NCBI RefSeq assembly: GCF_028473605.1
Contig: NZ_CP097267.1
Location: forward strand, 4,208,501-4,272,500
Length of the DNA stretch: 64,000 nucleotides
From: Acidovorax sp. NCPPB 3576
GTDB taxonomy: Bacteria > Pseudomonadota > Gammaproteobacteria > Burkholderiales > Burkholderiaceae_C
Direction of reading: 5' to 3'
Below are positions 42,032 to 50,794 of the stretch, in pieces. Each line of letters starts with the position of its first letter. The first letter of the stretch is position 1. A program made the translations under genes and the position numbers. A model generated the notes under the pieces. It was not told where the DNA came from, ran no database searches, and worked only from the letters and a program-made list of their open reading frames with translations.

Positions 42032-43933
42032 GTGTCCCTCCCTGCACCGCATTTTTCGAGACGATTTCCGACGCCGGCCTTGTGGCCGGCGTTGCTGCTT
42101 TCGAGCCTGCTGGCCCTGCAGGGCTGCAGCCTGCTGCCGGGCGCCAAGGAAGGCACGGTGGACAACAACACCATCCAGTCCGACGCCGGGGCCGGCACCG
42201 GGCCCGATGCGTTTTCGCTCGAAGTGCGCGCACCCGACGCCGTGCGCGAATACCTCACGCGGCACATGGAACTGCAGCGCTTTCGGCAGTTGCCCGATCT
42301 GCAGTCGAGCGAGATCACCCGCCTGCTGGGCGCGGCCGAGGCCAATGCCCGCGAACTGCTCGGCACGCTGGGCTATTTCAGCCCCACGCTCACCATCACC
42401 ATGCAGGAGACGCCCGGCGCCGCCGGCGCGCCGCGCACCATCACCGTGGAGGTGGAGCCCGGCCCGCAGACCCGCGTGGCCCGCGCCGACATCGACTTCA
42501 CGGGCGCCGAGGCCGATTCGCCCCAGTTCGCCAACCGCCGCGCGCGCGTGCAGCGCAGCTGGTCGCTCGCGCCCGGCCAGCCCTTCACGCAGGATGCCTG
42601 GGACGGCGCCAAATCCCAGGGCCTGCGCCAATTGCAGGCCACCCGCTACCCCACCGCCAGCATCGCCAAGCGCCGCGCGGAAATCGATGCCGACCGCAAC
42701 GAAGCCCAGTTGGGCGTGACCTACGACCCCGGCCCGCCCTACCGCTTCGGCGCGCTGCGCGTGCAGGGCGGCGAGCGCTACAGCGCCGACGGTGCGCGCC
42801 GCATCGCCCGATTGCCCACGGGCGCCGACTACAGCGAAGCCCAGTTGCTCGATGCGCAGATGCGGCTGGCCAGCAGCGGCTATTACGACGCCGTTTTCCT
42901 CTCGCTGGAAACCGACGGCGCCGACCCGCAGGCCGCGCCCGTGGTGGCCCAGGTGCGCGAGGCGCCACTGCAGAAGGTGGTGTTCGGCGTGGGCCTGTCC
43001 ACCGACAGCGGCCCGCGGCTGAGCGTGGACCACATCCACAACCAGTTGCCCGGCATCGGCTGGCGCGCCGTCAGCAAGGTCTCGGTGGACCGCAAGAACA
43101 AGCTGCTGTCCACCGACTGGACCGACCTGCCCGGCGAGGACGGCTGGCGCTGGTTCACCGGCGCGCAGGTGCAGCGCGAAACCACGGGCGACTACGAGGT
43201 CAACAGCAGCCGCCTGCGCGGTGGCCGCAGCAAGAGCACCGACCACATCGATCGCAGCTATTTCCTGCAGCACGACACCGCCAAGAGCCAGGGCACGGAC
43301 GCGCCGCCCTCCAGCGCGGCCATCAGCGCCAACTACGGCTGGACGGGCCGCTACTTCAACAACTCCACCAATCCCACGCGGGGCTTCGGCCTGGCCGCCG
43401 AACTGGGCGTGGGCACCACGCTGCGGCCCGAGCGCGACCCGTTCGTGCGGGCCTATCTGCGGTGGCAGTCGTTCTACCCCATGGGCCGCGTGGACATGGG
43501 CGAAGGCGTCACCCGCACCAGCCGGCTGGCCCTGCGTGCCGAGGGTGGCGCGGTGCTTGCGCGCCGAGCGGCCGAGATCCCGGTGACCACGCTGTTCCTG
43601 ACCGGGGGCGACACCACGGTGCGCGGCTACGGCTACCGTGAGATCGGAGCGCGCATCACCAGCGGGCAACTGTATGGCGGCCGCTACCTGACCGTGGCCA
43701 GCGCCGAATGGCAGCGGCCCATCGAGTTCCGCGGCAACCGCACCGATTTCGAAACCGCCATGTTCATCGATGCCGGTGCCGTGGCCGACCGCGCGGGCGA
43801 CCTGGACCCGCGCGTGGGCGTGGGCGCCGGACTGCGCTGGCGCAGTCCCGTGGGGCCGCTGCAGGCCGACGTGGCCTATGGCGTCCAAGCCAAGCAACTG
43901 CGGCTGCACCTGCGGCTGGGCTTCAGCTTCTGA
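42032..43933 (+). CDS. tamA: Translocation and assembly module outer-membrane subunit TamA
   Basis: A 633-residue Omp85-family protein. A hydrophobic export signal ends at about residue 31 (LLALQGC, lipobox-like though with Gln at -2). POTRA repeats span about residues 60-300 (ANARELLGTLGYFSP is the classic POTRA pattern). A 16-strand barrel ends in LHLRLGFSF with a terminal Phe, and VRGYGYREIG is the conserved Omp85 loop-6 motif. With TamB it assembles selected outer-membrane proteins and contributes to envelope lipid transport. I assign a GTG start at 42032, just before the signal; an ATG at 41981 is also in frame. TamB follows after 18 bp. Confidence 0.9.
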   Translation: MSLPAPHFSRRFPTPALWPALLLSSLLALQGCSLLPGAKEGTVDNNTIQSDAGAGTGPDAFSLEVRAPDAVREYLTRHMELQRFRQLPDLQSSEITRLLGAAEANARELLGTLGYFSPTLTITMQETPGAAGAPRTITVEVEPGPQTRVARADIDFTGAEADSPQFANRRARVQRSWSLAPGQPFTQDAWDGAKSQGLRQLQATRYPTASIAKRRAEIDADRNEAQLGVTYDPGPPYRFGALRVQGGERYSADGARRIARLPTGADYSEAQLLDAQMRLASSGYYDAVFLSLETDGADPQAAPVVAQVREAPLQKVVFGVGLSTDSGPRLSVDHIHNQLPGIGWRAVSKVSVDRKNKLLSTDWTDLPGEDGWRWFTGAQVQRETTGDYEVNSSRLRGGRSKSTDHIDRSYFLQHDTAKSQGTDAPPSSAAISANYGWTGRYFNNSTNPTRGFGLAAELGVGTTLRPERDPFVRAYLRWQSFYPMGRVDMGEGVTRTSRLALRAEGGAVLARRAAEIPVTTLFLTGGDTTVRGYGYREIGARITSGQLYGGRYLTVASAEWQRPIEFRGNRTDFETAMFIDAGAVADRAGDLDPRVGVGAGLRWRSPVGPLQADVAYGVQAKQLRLHLRLGFSF

Positions 43934-43951
43934 CCGCCTTCTGAAAGACCC

Positions 43952-46900
43952 ATGGCAACGCGCGCTCCCCGCAACCCCTACGCCGCCGCCGCGGCACCCG
44001 TTCCCGCCCCCCGGCGCCGCCGCGGCTGGCGCATCGCCGCCTGGACCCTTGCCGTGCTGCTGGCCCTGGTCGCCCTCGTCGTCGGTGCGGCCTGGTGGTG
44101 GGCCGGCGGGCAGGCTTCGCTGGCCACCACGCTGGACCGCGCGGCACGCTACCTGCCGGCCGACCAGCGGCTCGAAACCCGCGACGTGACCGGATCGCTG
44201 CGCGCCGGCGGCCACATCGGCTGGCTGCGCTGGAGCAGCCCCACGCTGGCGGTGGAGGTCAACGATGCGCGCATTGCCTGGCAGCTGGCGCCCTTGCTGC
44301 AGCGCCAGCTCACCCTGGGCGAAGTGCATGCGACCGAGGTAAAAATCATTCCGCAGGGCCCGCCCCGCACCGAGCCCGACACGCCGCCGCAACCGCTGCA
44401 ATCGCTGGAACTGCCGCTGCGCATCGACCTGCCGTTCCGCGTGGACACCATCACCTGGGCCGCGCCCAGCCCGGTCACCGCGCAGGGGCTGGCAGGCCGC
44501 TACCGCTACGACGGCACCCACCACCGCCTGGCGCTGGACAGCGTGGCCTTCGCCCAGGGCCACTATTCCGGCCAGGCGACCGTGCAGGCCCAGGCGCCGA
44601 TGGCGCTGGAGCTAAAGGCCGACGGCACCGTGCGCACGGCTTCGCCGGGCGGCGGCGATGACATCGAAGCCCGGGCCCATGCCGAGGCCAAAGGCACGCT
44701 GGCCACCGCAGCCGCACGGCTGCAGATCACCGCCCAGTTGCAGGCACAGGCCGCCGCGCCATTGACGGCGGCTCCGCCCGCAGCGGGAGCCTCCCGCCCC
44801 GCCCCATCCGTCAAACCCACCAAGCCAGCATCCCGCCCCGCGCCACCGGCTGAGCCGATGCGCGCCGACGTGCAGGCCGAGATCGCCCCCTGGTCCGCGC
44901 AGCCCGTGCTGCAGGCACGCGCCGATGTCGAATCGCTTGACCTGGCCGCCCTGTGGCCGCAGGCCCCGGTGACTTCGCTGAGCGGGCAACTGCGCGTGGA
45001 CCCGGCCCATGCCGCCCCCGGCGCCACTGGAACACCCGGCACAGGCTGGTCCATCGGCGCCCAGTTGCGCAACGCCTTGCCGGGCCCCTGGGACCAGCGC
45101 CGGCTGCCCCTGGAAAGCATCGATGCCCAGGCCGCCTTCGACGGCACGCAATGGACCGTGCCCGACGCCACCGCGCGCATCGGCAACGGCAGCGTGGCGC
45201 TGCAAGGCCGCTTCACCCCCGCCACGCGCGCCATGGAAGGCCGTGCCGAAATGCGTGGCCTGCGCCCCAGCGCCCTCTACAGCACGCTGGACTCCACCCC
45301 CGTCGCCGGGCAGGCGCAGGCCCGCAGCGAAGGCGGCGAAGGCGAACCGCTGGTGCGCTTTTCCGCCGACCTGCGGGCCACCGGCGCCGCGGCCCCCCGG
45401 CGCGCTGGCGCGCCCGCAGCCCTGCGCGTCGAGCGCCTGGCCACCGAAGGCACCTGGCAAGGCAGCCGGCTGGCGCTCGCCCGCCTGCAGCTCGATGCCC
45501 TGCAGGCGCAGGTGAATGCGCGGCAATTGCAGATCGGCACAGCGGACCTGTCAGTCAAAGGACAGTTGCAGGCCACCGTGCCGGGCGCCACCGCCCAGAT
45601 GGATGGCCAGATCGCGCCGCGCTCCGGCAACGGCCAACTGGAGCTGCGCGTGGCCGATGCGCAGCGCGTGCAGCGCTGGATCGAGTCCTTGCCCGGCCTG
45701 GCCACCGCCCTGCGCGGCACGGCCATGCAGGGCGACGCCCAGCTCACCACCCGCTGGAACGGCGGCTGGCAGACCCTGCAGCGGCAGTTGCAGGCGGCGG
45801 GCCTGCTGGCCCCGGCCGCTGCAGGCACGGCACGCGCCGCTGCCGGCGAGCGGTTCGAATGGCAGGCCCGGCTGAGCGCGCCGCGCTTCGATGTCTCTGT
45901 GCCCGCCAGCGGCTCGGCCGCGCCCATGGCGGTGCGGCTCACCGCCGTGCGTGCCGACGTGGCTGGAGGGTTGGCCCAATCCACCCTGTCGCTGGACGGC
46001 GAGGCGCGCGTGGACCGGCGCCGCATCGATCTGCGGCTGCGCGGCACCGGGGGCATGACCGCGCCGGGGCAATGGAACGCGCAGATCAGCGAGTTGCGGG
46101 CCCAGGCACGCGATGAGCAGTTGCCCGGCCCCTGGACCGTGCAGTTCAACCAGCCTTTGTCCGTCACCCTGCGCCAATCGCCCAGCCTGCAGGTGGAGAC
46201 CTCAGGCGGCCAGGCCACCGTCTCCGGCCCGGCGCCGGGTCAGGTCGCGCTGCATTGGGAGCCCGTGCGCTTTGCCCAAGCCGCCAATGGCGCCATCGCC
46301 TTGCGCACGCAGGGCCGCCTGCAAGGGTTGCCCATGGCATGGACGGAAGCGTTCGGCCCCCAAGGCCAGGAAGCCCTGCAGCGCCTGGGCCTGGCGGGCA
46401 ACCTCGTGTTCGACGGCGACTGGGACGTGGACGCGGGCGACACCCTGCGCGCCAGTGCCAGCGTGCGGCGCGCCAGCGGCGACATCCGCGTGCTGGCCGG
46501 CAGCGCCCCACCCACCACCACGGTCGTGCGCAGCAGCGGCCAGGGCCAGGGCGCCGGCCGCGCGCAGACGAGCGAAGGGCCCGGCACGCCCGCCGGCGTG
46601 CGGCAGGCCGAAGTGCAGCTGCAGGCCGAAGGCAACACCGTGCGTGCCCGCGTGCAATGGGACAGCGAACGCGCCGGCCGCGTGCAGGCCGAGGGCAGCA
46701 CCCGCCTGGCCCGTGCCGATGGCGGCTGGCAATGGCCCACCGATGCCCCGCTGACCGCCACCGTGCGCGCCCAATTGCCGGACGTGGGCGCGTGGTCCGC
46801 CCTGGCACCGCCGGGCTGGCGTGTGAAGGGCACGCTCGACGCCAATGTCGCCCTCGCCGGCAACCGCGCCGCACCCCGCTGGAGCGGCACGCTCGGCGCC

Positions 46901-48142
46901 GACCAGCTGTCGGTGCGCTCGCTCATCGACGGCGTGGACCTGCAGGACGGACGCCTGCGCGCCACGCTGAACGGCGACCGGCTCGACATCACCGAATTCC
47001 GCGTGAACGGCGGCCAGGGCAGCAACGCCCGCATCGCCGGCTTCAGCGGCAACCGCACCGCGGCCCCGCGCGATGGCGGCACGCTCACCGGCAAAGGCAG
47101 CGTGTCGTGGACCACGGGCGGCTCCACCGGCGCCACCGGCTCCGGCATCGCCATGGACTTCGACGCCGAGGCGCGCGCGCTGCAGGTGCTGGTGCGCGCC
47201 GACCGCCAGGTCAGCGTGTCGGGCAATCTGCAGGCGCGGCTGCGCCAGGGCCAGTTCACGTTGCGCGGCAAGCTCACCACCGACCGCGCCACCATCATCC
47301 TGCCCGAGGCCGGCGCGCCCAGCCTGGGCACCGACGTGGTCGTGCGCTCGGCCGCCAAGGACCGCGAGACCGTCAAGCAGGCCGAACGTGCAGGCGAGGC
47401 CGCGGGCCGGGTGGAGGCGGCCAAGCCGCCGGACATCGCCGTCACCCTCAACCTGGGCGACGACTTCGCGCTGCAGGGCCACGGCATCACCACCCGCCTG
47501 GCGGGCGAACTGGAGATCCGCGGCGCCACCGTGGCCGGGGCGCCGCCGCGCGTCACCGGCGAGGTGCGCACCGTGGAAGGCCGCTACCGCGCCTGGGGCC
47601 AGTCGCTCGATGTGGAGACGGGCCTGGCGCGCTTCAACGGCCCGTACGACAACCCCGCGCTGGACATCCTCGCCATCCGGCCGAACATCAGCGTGCGCGC
47701 TGGCGTGCAGGTCACGGGATCGGCCAAGGCGCCGCGCGTGCGGCTCTATTCCGACCCCGACCTGCCCGACGCCGAAAAGCTCTCCTGGGTGGTGCTGGGC
47801 CGCAGCGGCGCCGCTGGCGGCGCCGAGGCCGCGCTGCTGCAGCAGGCGGCATTGGCCCTGCTGGGCGGCAACGGCAACGCCGGCGCAGGCAACTTCGCCA
47901 AGCGCGTGGGGCTCGACGAGATCGGGTTCAAGGGCCCGGGATCGGGCGAGGACGCTTCGGCCGCCGCGCTCACCTTCGGCAAGCGCCTGTCCAAGGACCT
48001 GTACGTGACCTACGAGCGCAGCCTCTCGGGCGCCCTGGGCACGCTGTACATCTTCTACGACCTGACCAAGAGCCTCACGCTGCGTGGCCAGACCGGCGCG
48101 CAAAGCGCGGTGGATTTGATCTACACGGTGCGGTACGACTGA
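43952..48142 (+). CDS. tamB: Translocation and assembly module inner-membrane subunit TamB
   Basis: A 1396-residue AsmA/DUF490-type protein. One N-terminal transmembrane helix (AAWTLAVLLALVALVVGAAWWW, residues ~30-50) anchors it in the inner membrane. A very long beta-rich periplasmic region forms the expected hydrophobic groove that spans the periplasm. The C-terminal TamB domain (KLSWVVLGRSG, LTFGKRLSKDLYVTYERSLSGALG, LIYTVRYD) contacts TamA. The insert at about residues 270-300 (PAAGASRPAPSVKPTKPASR) is a low-complexity Pro/Ala linker. The gene is cotranscribed with tamA. Confidence 0.92.
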   Translation: MATRAPRNPYAAAAAPVPAPRRRRGWRIAAWTLAVLLALVALVVGAAWWWAGGQASLATTLDRAARYLPADQRLETRDVTGSLRAGGHIGWLRWSSPTLAVEVNDARIAWQLAPLLQRQLTLGEVHATEVKIIPQGPPRTEPDTPPQPLQSLELPLRIDLPFRVDTITWAAPSPVTAQGLAGRYRYDGTHHRLALDSVAFAQGHYSGQATVQAQAPMALELKADGTVRTASPGGGDDIEARAHAEAKGTLATAAARLQITAQLQAQAAAPLTAAPPAAGASRPAPSVKPTKPASRPAPPAEPMRADVQAEIAPWSAQPVLQARADVESLDLAALWPQAPVTSLSGQLRVDPAHAAPGATGTPGTGWSIGAQLRNALPGPWDQRRLPLESIDAQAAFDGTQWTVPDATARIGNGSVALQGRFTPATRAMEGRAEMRGLRPSALYSTLDSTPVAGQAQARSEGGEGEPLVRFSADLRATGAAAPRRAGAPAALRVERLATEGTWQGSRLALARLQLDALQAQVNARQLQIGTADLSVKGQLQATVPGATAQMDGQIAPRSGNGQLELRVADAQRVQRWIESLPGLATALRGTAMQGDAQLTTRWNGGWQTLQRQLQAAGLLAPAAAGTARAAAGERFEWQARLSAPRFDVSVPASGSAAPMAVRLTAVRADVAGGLAQSTLSLDGEARVDRRRIDLRLRGTGGMTAPGQWNAQISELRAQARDEQLPGPWTVQFNQPLSVTLRQSPSLQVETSGGQATVSGPAPGQVALHWEPVRFAQAANGAIALRTQGRLQGLPMAWTEAFGPQGQEALQRLGLAGNLVFDGDWDVDAGDTLRASASVRRASGDIRVLAGSAPPTTTVVRSSGQGQGAGRAQTSEGPGTPAGVRQAEVQLQAEGNTVRARVQWDSERAGRVQAEGSTRLARADGGWQWPTDAPLTATVRAQLPDVGAWSALAPPGWRVKGTLDANVALAGNRAAPRWSGTLGADQLSVRSLIDGVDLQDGRLRATLNGDRLDITEFRVNGGQGSNARIAGFSGNRTAAPRDGGTLTGKGSVSWTTGGSTGATGSGIAMDFDAEARALQVLVRADRQVSVSGNLQARLRQGQFTLRGKLTTDRATIILPEAGAPSLGTDVVVRSAAKDRETVKQAERAGEAAGRVEAAKPPDIAVTLNLGDDFALQGHGITTRLAGELEIRGATVAGAPPRVTGEVRTVEGRYRAWGQSLDVETGLARFNGPYDNPALDILAIRPNISVRAGVQVTGSAKAPRVRLYSDPDLPDAEKLSWVVLGRSGAAGGAEAALLQQAALALLGGNGNAGAGNFAKRVGLDEIGFKGPGSGEDASAAALTFGKRLSKDLYVTYERSLSGALGTLYIFYDLTKSLTLRGQTGAQSAVDLIYTVRYD

Positions 48143-48159
48143 CGGGCACCAGGGCCCGT

Positions 48160-48666
48160 TCAGCCCGCCGCGGCGCGGGCGAACTGCGGCGCAGCGTACG
48201 CCCGCCCATCCCCGTGCGGCAGATAGGGATAGAGCAGGCCCCCCGCGGCCTGCAGCAATTCGAACTGTGCGGACGGCAGCCGCTGCTCCACCAGATCGAA
48301 GTGGCACAGCGTGCCGTACAGGCCACCGCGCCGATCGGGCACCGGCACGCCGTGGTAAGCCACCACCACCCCGCGGAACGAACTGGCCAGCAGCCGCTCG
48401 TCATGCATCGAGTTGTCCACCAGCAGCGAGCCATCGCGCAGCACGAACTGGCAAAAGCTGTTGTCCAGCGCCACCACGGCCAGCGCCTCGGGCCGGATCT
48501 GCTGCTGCTTGTCGTAGAGGAAGACGTTGATGAGCTGCGACTCGATCACCTGGAAGATGCCGGTGTACCGATGCGGCACACCACGGTTGAGGGCCTCCAT
48601 GGCGGGAAAGAGTCCCTCCGCCTGGAGCATGGCGTGGAACTGTGGAGGCGTCATCGGTGAAATCAT
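48160..48666 (-). CDS. GAF-like domain protein
   Basis: A 168-residue soluble protein. The central region reads as a GAF fold (AVVALDNSFCQFVLRDGSLLVDNSM, then GVVVAYHGVPVPDRRGGLYGTLCHFD); the Y-x-GVPV ... G-x-LYGTLC block is the family's most conserved part. The N-terminus (HAMLQAEGLFPAMEALNRGVPHRYTGIF) helps form the domain entry. There is no attached output domain, so it may bind a small ligand and act through protein contact, or be a remnant of a larger sensor. It converges with tamB and lies upstream of the tRNA. The start could also be 48654. Confidence 0.7.
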   Translation of the reverse strand: MISPMTPPQFHAMLQAEGLFPAMEALNRGVPHRYTGIFQVIESQLINVFLYDKQQQIRPEALAVVALDNSFCQFVLRDGSLLVDNSMHDERLLASSFRGVVVAYHGVPVPDRRGGLYGTLCHFDLVEQRLPSAQFELLQAAGGLLYPYLPHGDGRAYAAPQFARAAAG

Positions 48667-48829
48667 TGCGGAGGGATTTTAGGGCGGCGCACCGCCCGGG
48701 GCGCGTTGCCGCTGCGGAAATGCGGCACTCACATGGCCTCTGGCCCCGCGCCAGGCGCGATCTTCTTTTGCGGAGGTCTCAGCACAGCGGGGAAAAGCTG
48801 CCACGGCCACGCCTTTACAATCGCCCGTC

Positions 48830-48904
48830 CTCCTCGTAGTTCAATGGATAGAACGAGTGCCTCCTAAGCGCTAGATACAGGTTCGATTCCTGTCGAGGGG
48901 ACCA
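48830..48904 (+). tRNA. tRNA-Arg (anticodon CCU)
   Basis: A 75-nt gene that folds as a complete cloverleaf. The 7-bp acceptor pairs 48830-48836 with 48894-48900 (one G-U pair). The D stem is GTTC/GAAC. The anticodon stem AGTGC/GCGCT encloses the loop CTCCTAA, giving anticodon CCT. The T arm is ACAGG-TTCGATT-CCTGT. CCA is encoded. It reads the rare AGG codon. Arginine tRNA genes of this type are frequent integration sites for mobile islands. Confidence 0.95.
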
Positions 48905-48953
48905 TCGACCGATCCGAGAGAGTCCAAATGCGATAGCTGCTGAGGGACCAGAT

Positions 48954-49421
48954 TTACCCCGCAGGGCCCATTGCGGGCAGAGTCGGTGGGTAAGCGGGGC
49001 AAGTTCGGAACAAGCTCCCGAAGTCGTCGTCTCGGAGGTCCGCAGAGGGCACTAACTGCCGATTGCGCTCAATGCTCCTGGCAGCCGGATGCCATAGCCG
49101 GGCCGCCATGGCTCGCCTTACCTCTGACTGATAACGAACAGGGTCGGGCGCGCAGAAGTGCCGATGGGCATGGCGCTTCCAATTGCACCAATGGCAGCAA
49201 GCCGCAATGTTTGCTGGATGATCCAGGCCACCTCGTTGACGCTCCACCAAATGCTCAGCCGTAGAGCGAAGCGGATCGAGCAGGGCTTCAGGAAGACCGT
49301 ATGCCTGCGCAAATCTTTCGCGGCATTCCGGCTCCCAGATCGGCAACTCACAATAAATGCAGAGGCCCCGTTGGGCAAAGTAGGCACGCTTGCGGAGGGT
49401 GGTAGTAGTGATTTTCAGCAT
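48954..49421 (-). CDS. HNH endonuclease family protein
   Basis: A 155-residue protein with a compact HNH fold: two early cysteines (CIYCELPIW), then TAEHLVERQRGGLDHPANIAACCHWCNWKRH containing the HxxxxRxxGG...N...C..CN..K signature (central His, Asn and second zinc-binding CxxC). This type is widespread as a free-standing nuclease of unknown role, often on islands, phage-like regions or defence loci. It lies on the opposite strand, 50 bp after the tRNA-Arg. Its codons are less GC-biased than in flanking genes. The remaining C-terminal residues are Pro-rich. Confidence 0.82.
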   Translation of the reverse strand: MLKITTTTLRKRAYFAQRGLCIYCELPIWEPECRERFAQAYGLPEALLDPLRSTAEHLVERQRGGLDHPANIAACCHWCNWKRHAHRHFCAPDPVRYQSEVRRAMAARLWHPAARSIERNRQLVPSADLRDDDFGSLFRTCPAYPPTLPAMGPAG

Positions 49422-49748
49422 GGTCGATCAAAAACAGTGGTGCTGTTTCCGTCGCCAATGACTGGTCGGGTCGGACGCCGAGGCTTGTGCCGAATCGGCT
49501 GTGCAGGGAATTGCTCCCATGCGGTCGGTTTTGCGATACCGAACGCTTGCAATTTACGCGTTCACACCACCGCACGTCAAGCCAGAAGTTATCGGCTGCA
49601 TTGGTATGGGGGAATAGAAATCTCTCGCTGAAAACCGTGCCAGTTCGGTTCCGGCTCGGAGCACCATGGGCCGCCCATGGCTCGGTTTATTCCTTGCCGT
49701 GCGATATCCCTCGAACGCCGGAGTCCGAAGACCAGACACGCGATGCAC
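49422..49748. other. 327-bp stretch without a recognisable gene
   Basis: I see no coding sequence that I can support here. The base composition is noticeably less GC-rich than most of the window. A short palindrome, CCATGGGCCGCCCATGG, lies at about 49664-49680. No copy of the tRNA 3' end that would mark an attachment site is visible. Confidence 0.5.
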
Positions 49749-50600
49749 TCAGGCAGGTCGCCGCCGGCGCCATGCCAGAAACCCCAGCATGGCCGTCAGC
49801 ATCGTCAGGCCGATGTGCGACAGCGTGGGGATGGCAGCGGCGCTGGCCGGCACCGCGGCAATCACCGCCGGCCCACCCGGATCGGAGATCGTGCCCACTG
49901 CCGGATCGGCGTCCCCTGGGCCGTTGTCCTCGATCTCGAAGGTCACCGTGTCGCCGCTGATCTGGGCGCCTGGCCATTCGAACCACTCCGACTGCGCCGC
50001 GCCCGTGGTGCGCGGGCCGTACTTCATGAAGCGGCTGCCCGACGCCAGCGCTTGCGGGTACTTCAACGTCACCGCGACCTTCCCCGCGCAGGTGGTGGCC
50101 ACGAAACGGAAGACGCCTTGGGGAAACTGCGCGCCCGCCGGAGCGCTGGAAGGCACCTCGAATGCGGTCTGCGCCGTATCGAAAGTGCAACCGCTGACGC
50201 CTGCCAGCGAGGCGGTGATCTGCCCGGCGCCCGAAGGCGACGCACCGGTGAACGCATCTTCGATGCCTGGCGCGCGCACTACCAGATGCAGGGTCGATTC
50301 CTTCTGGATGTTGTAGTCCGAGAGGGTCCGGCCGTCTTCCAGTTGCTTGCCCGCGAAGGTCAGGCGCTGCTGCTCGGGCGCAATGCCTTCCTGGTCCTGG
50401 ATCTTGGCCTTCACGTTCTCAATCGAGTCGCTGGGCTCCACGTCCAGAGCGATGGTCTTTCCAGAGACGGTCTTCACGAAGATCTGCATGGCCCACGCGC
50501 CCTGCGAAAGGGCGGCGAGCGCAATGAAGAGGGCCCATCGGGCAGCCCATCTCCGAATATCCAGAAAGGGGGGAACAGGCACGGGGAACAGAAAAACCAT
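49749..50600 (-). CDS. Exported ubiquitin-domain protein with IPTL-CTERM sorting tail
   Basis: A 283-residue secreted protein. Residues 1-37 form a signal peptide ending in GAWA. Residues 38-113 align without gaps to eukaryotic ubiquitin, with 63 of 76 identities to the human protein by my hand alignment; the predicted mature protein starts at ubiquitin Met1. Lysines 6, 11, 27, 29, 48 and 63 are kept and K33 is Gln. The hydrophobic patch is altered (L8V, I44T; V70 kept). The tail is RAPGI instead of RLRGG, so no conjugatable diglycine is exposed. Residues ~115-255 resemble the choice-of-anchor U domain ([39 protein letters not shown]). The C-terminus, [25 protein letters not shown], is an IPTL-CTERM anchor. 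An in-frame TGA two codons upstream fixes the 5' limit. No Shine-Dalgarno is evident. Confidence 0.9.
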   Translation of the reverse strand: MVFLFPVPVPPFLDIRRWAARWALFIALAALSQGAWAMQIFVKTVSGKTIALDVEPSDSIENVKAKIQDQEGIAPEQQRLTFAGKQLEDGRTLSDYNIQKESTLHLVVRAPGIEDAFTGASPSGAGQITASLAGVSGCTFDTAQTAFEVPSSAPAGAQFPQGVFRFVATTCAGKVAVTLKYPQALASGSRFMKYGPRTTGAAQSEWFEWPGAQISGDTVTFEIEDNGPGDADPAVGTISDPGGPAVIAAVPASAAAIPTLSHIGLTMLTAMLGFLAWRRRRPA

Positions 50601-50794
50601 GGATCAACTGGCAGTAGGTCAAAAGACCCCGGATCATGCGTTTCTGACTGCCTTCTTACCAGCGCTCCGGCCCTGGATCTGCGGAAAGTCGCGTTTTAAA
50701 GGGGCTTGCGCCAGTCAGGCCCTCGAACACAGGGCGGCGAGCCAGAATTTCGCCGGAAAGAGAAGGCATGCGGGCAGCGCCTGGGGAACGCGCC

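Noticed and set aside
49487..49960. Plus-strand open frames in the gene-free stretch and opposite the ubiquitin gene
   Set aside because: No family resemblance; they run into the antisense of a well-supported gene.
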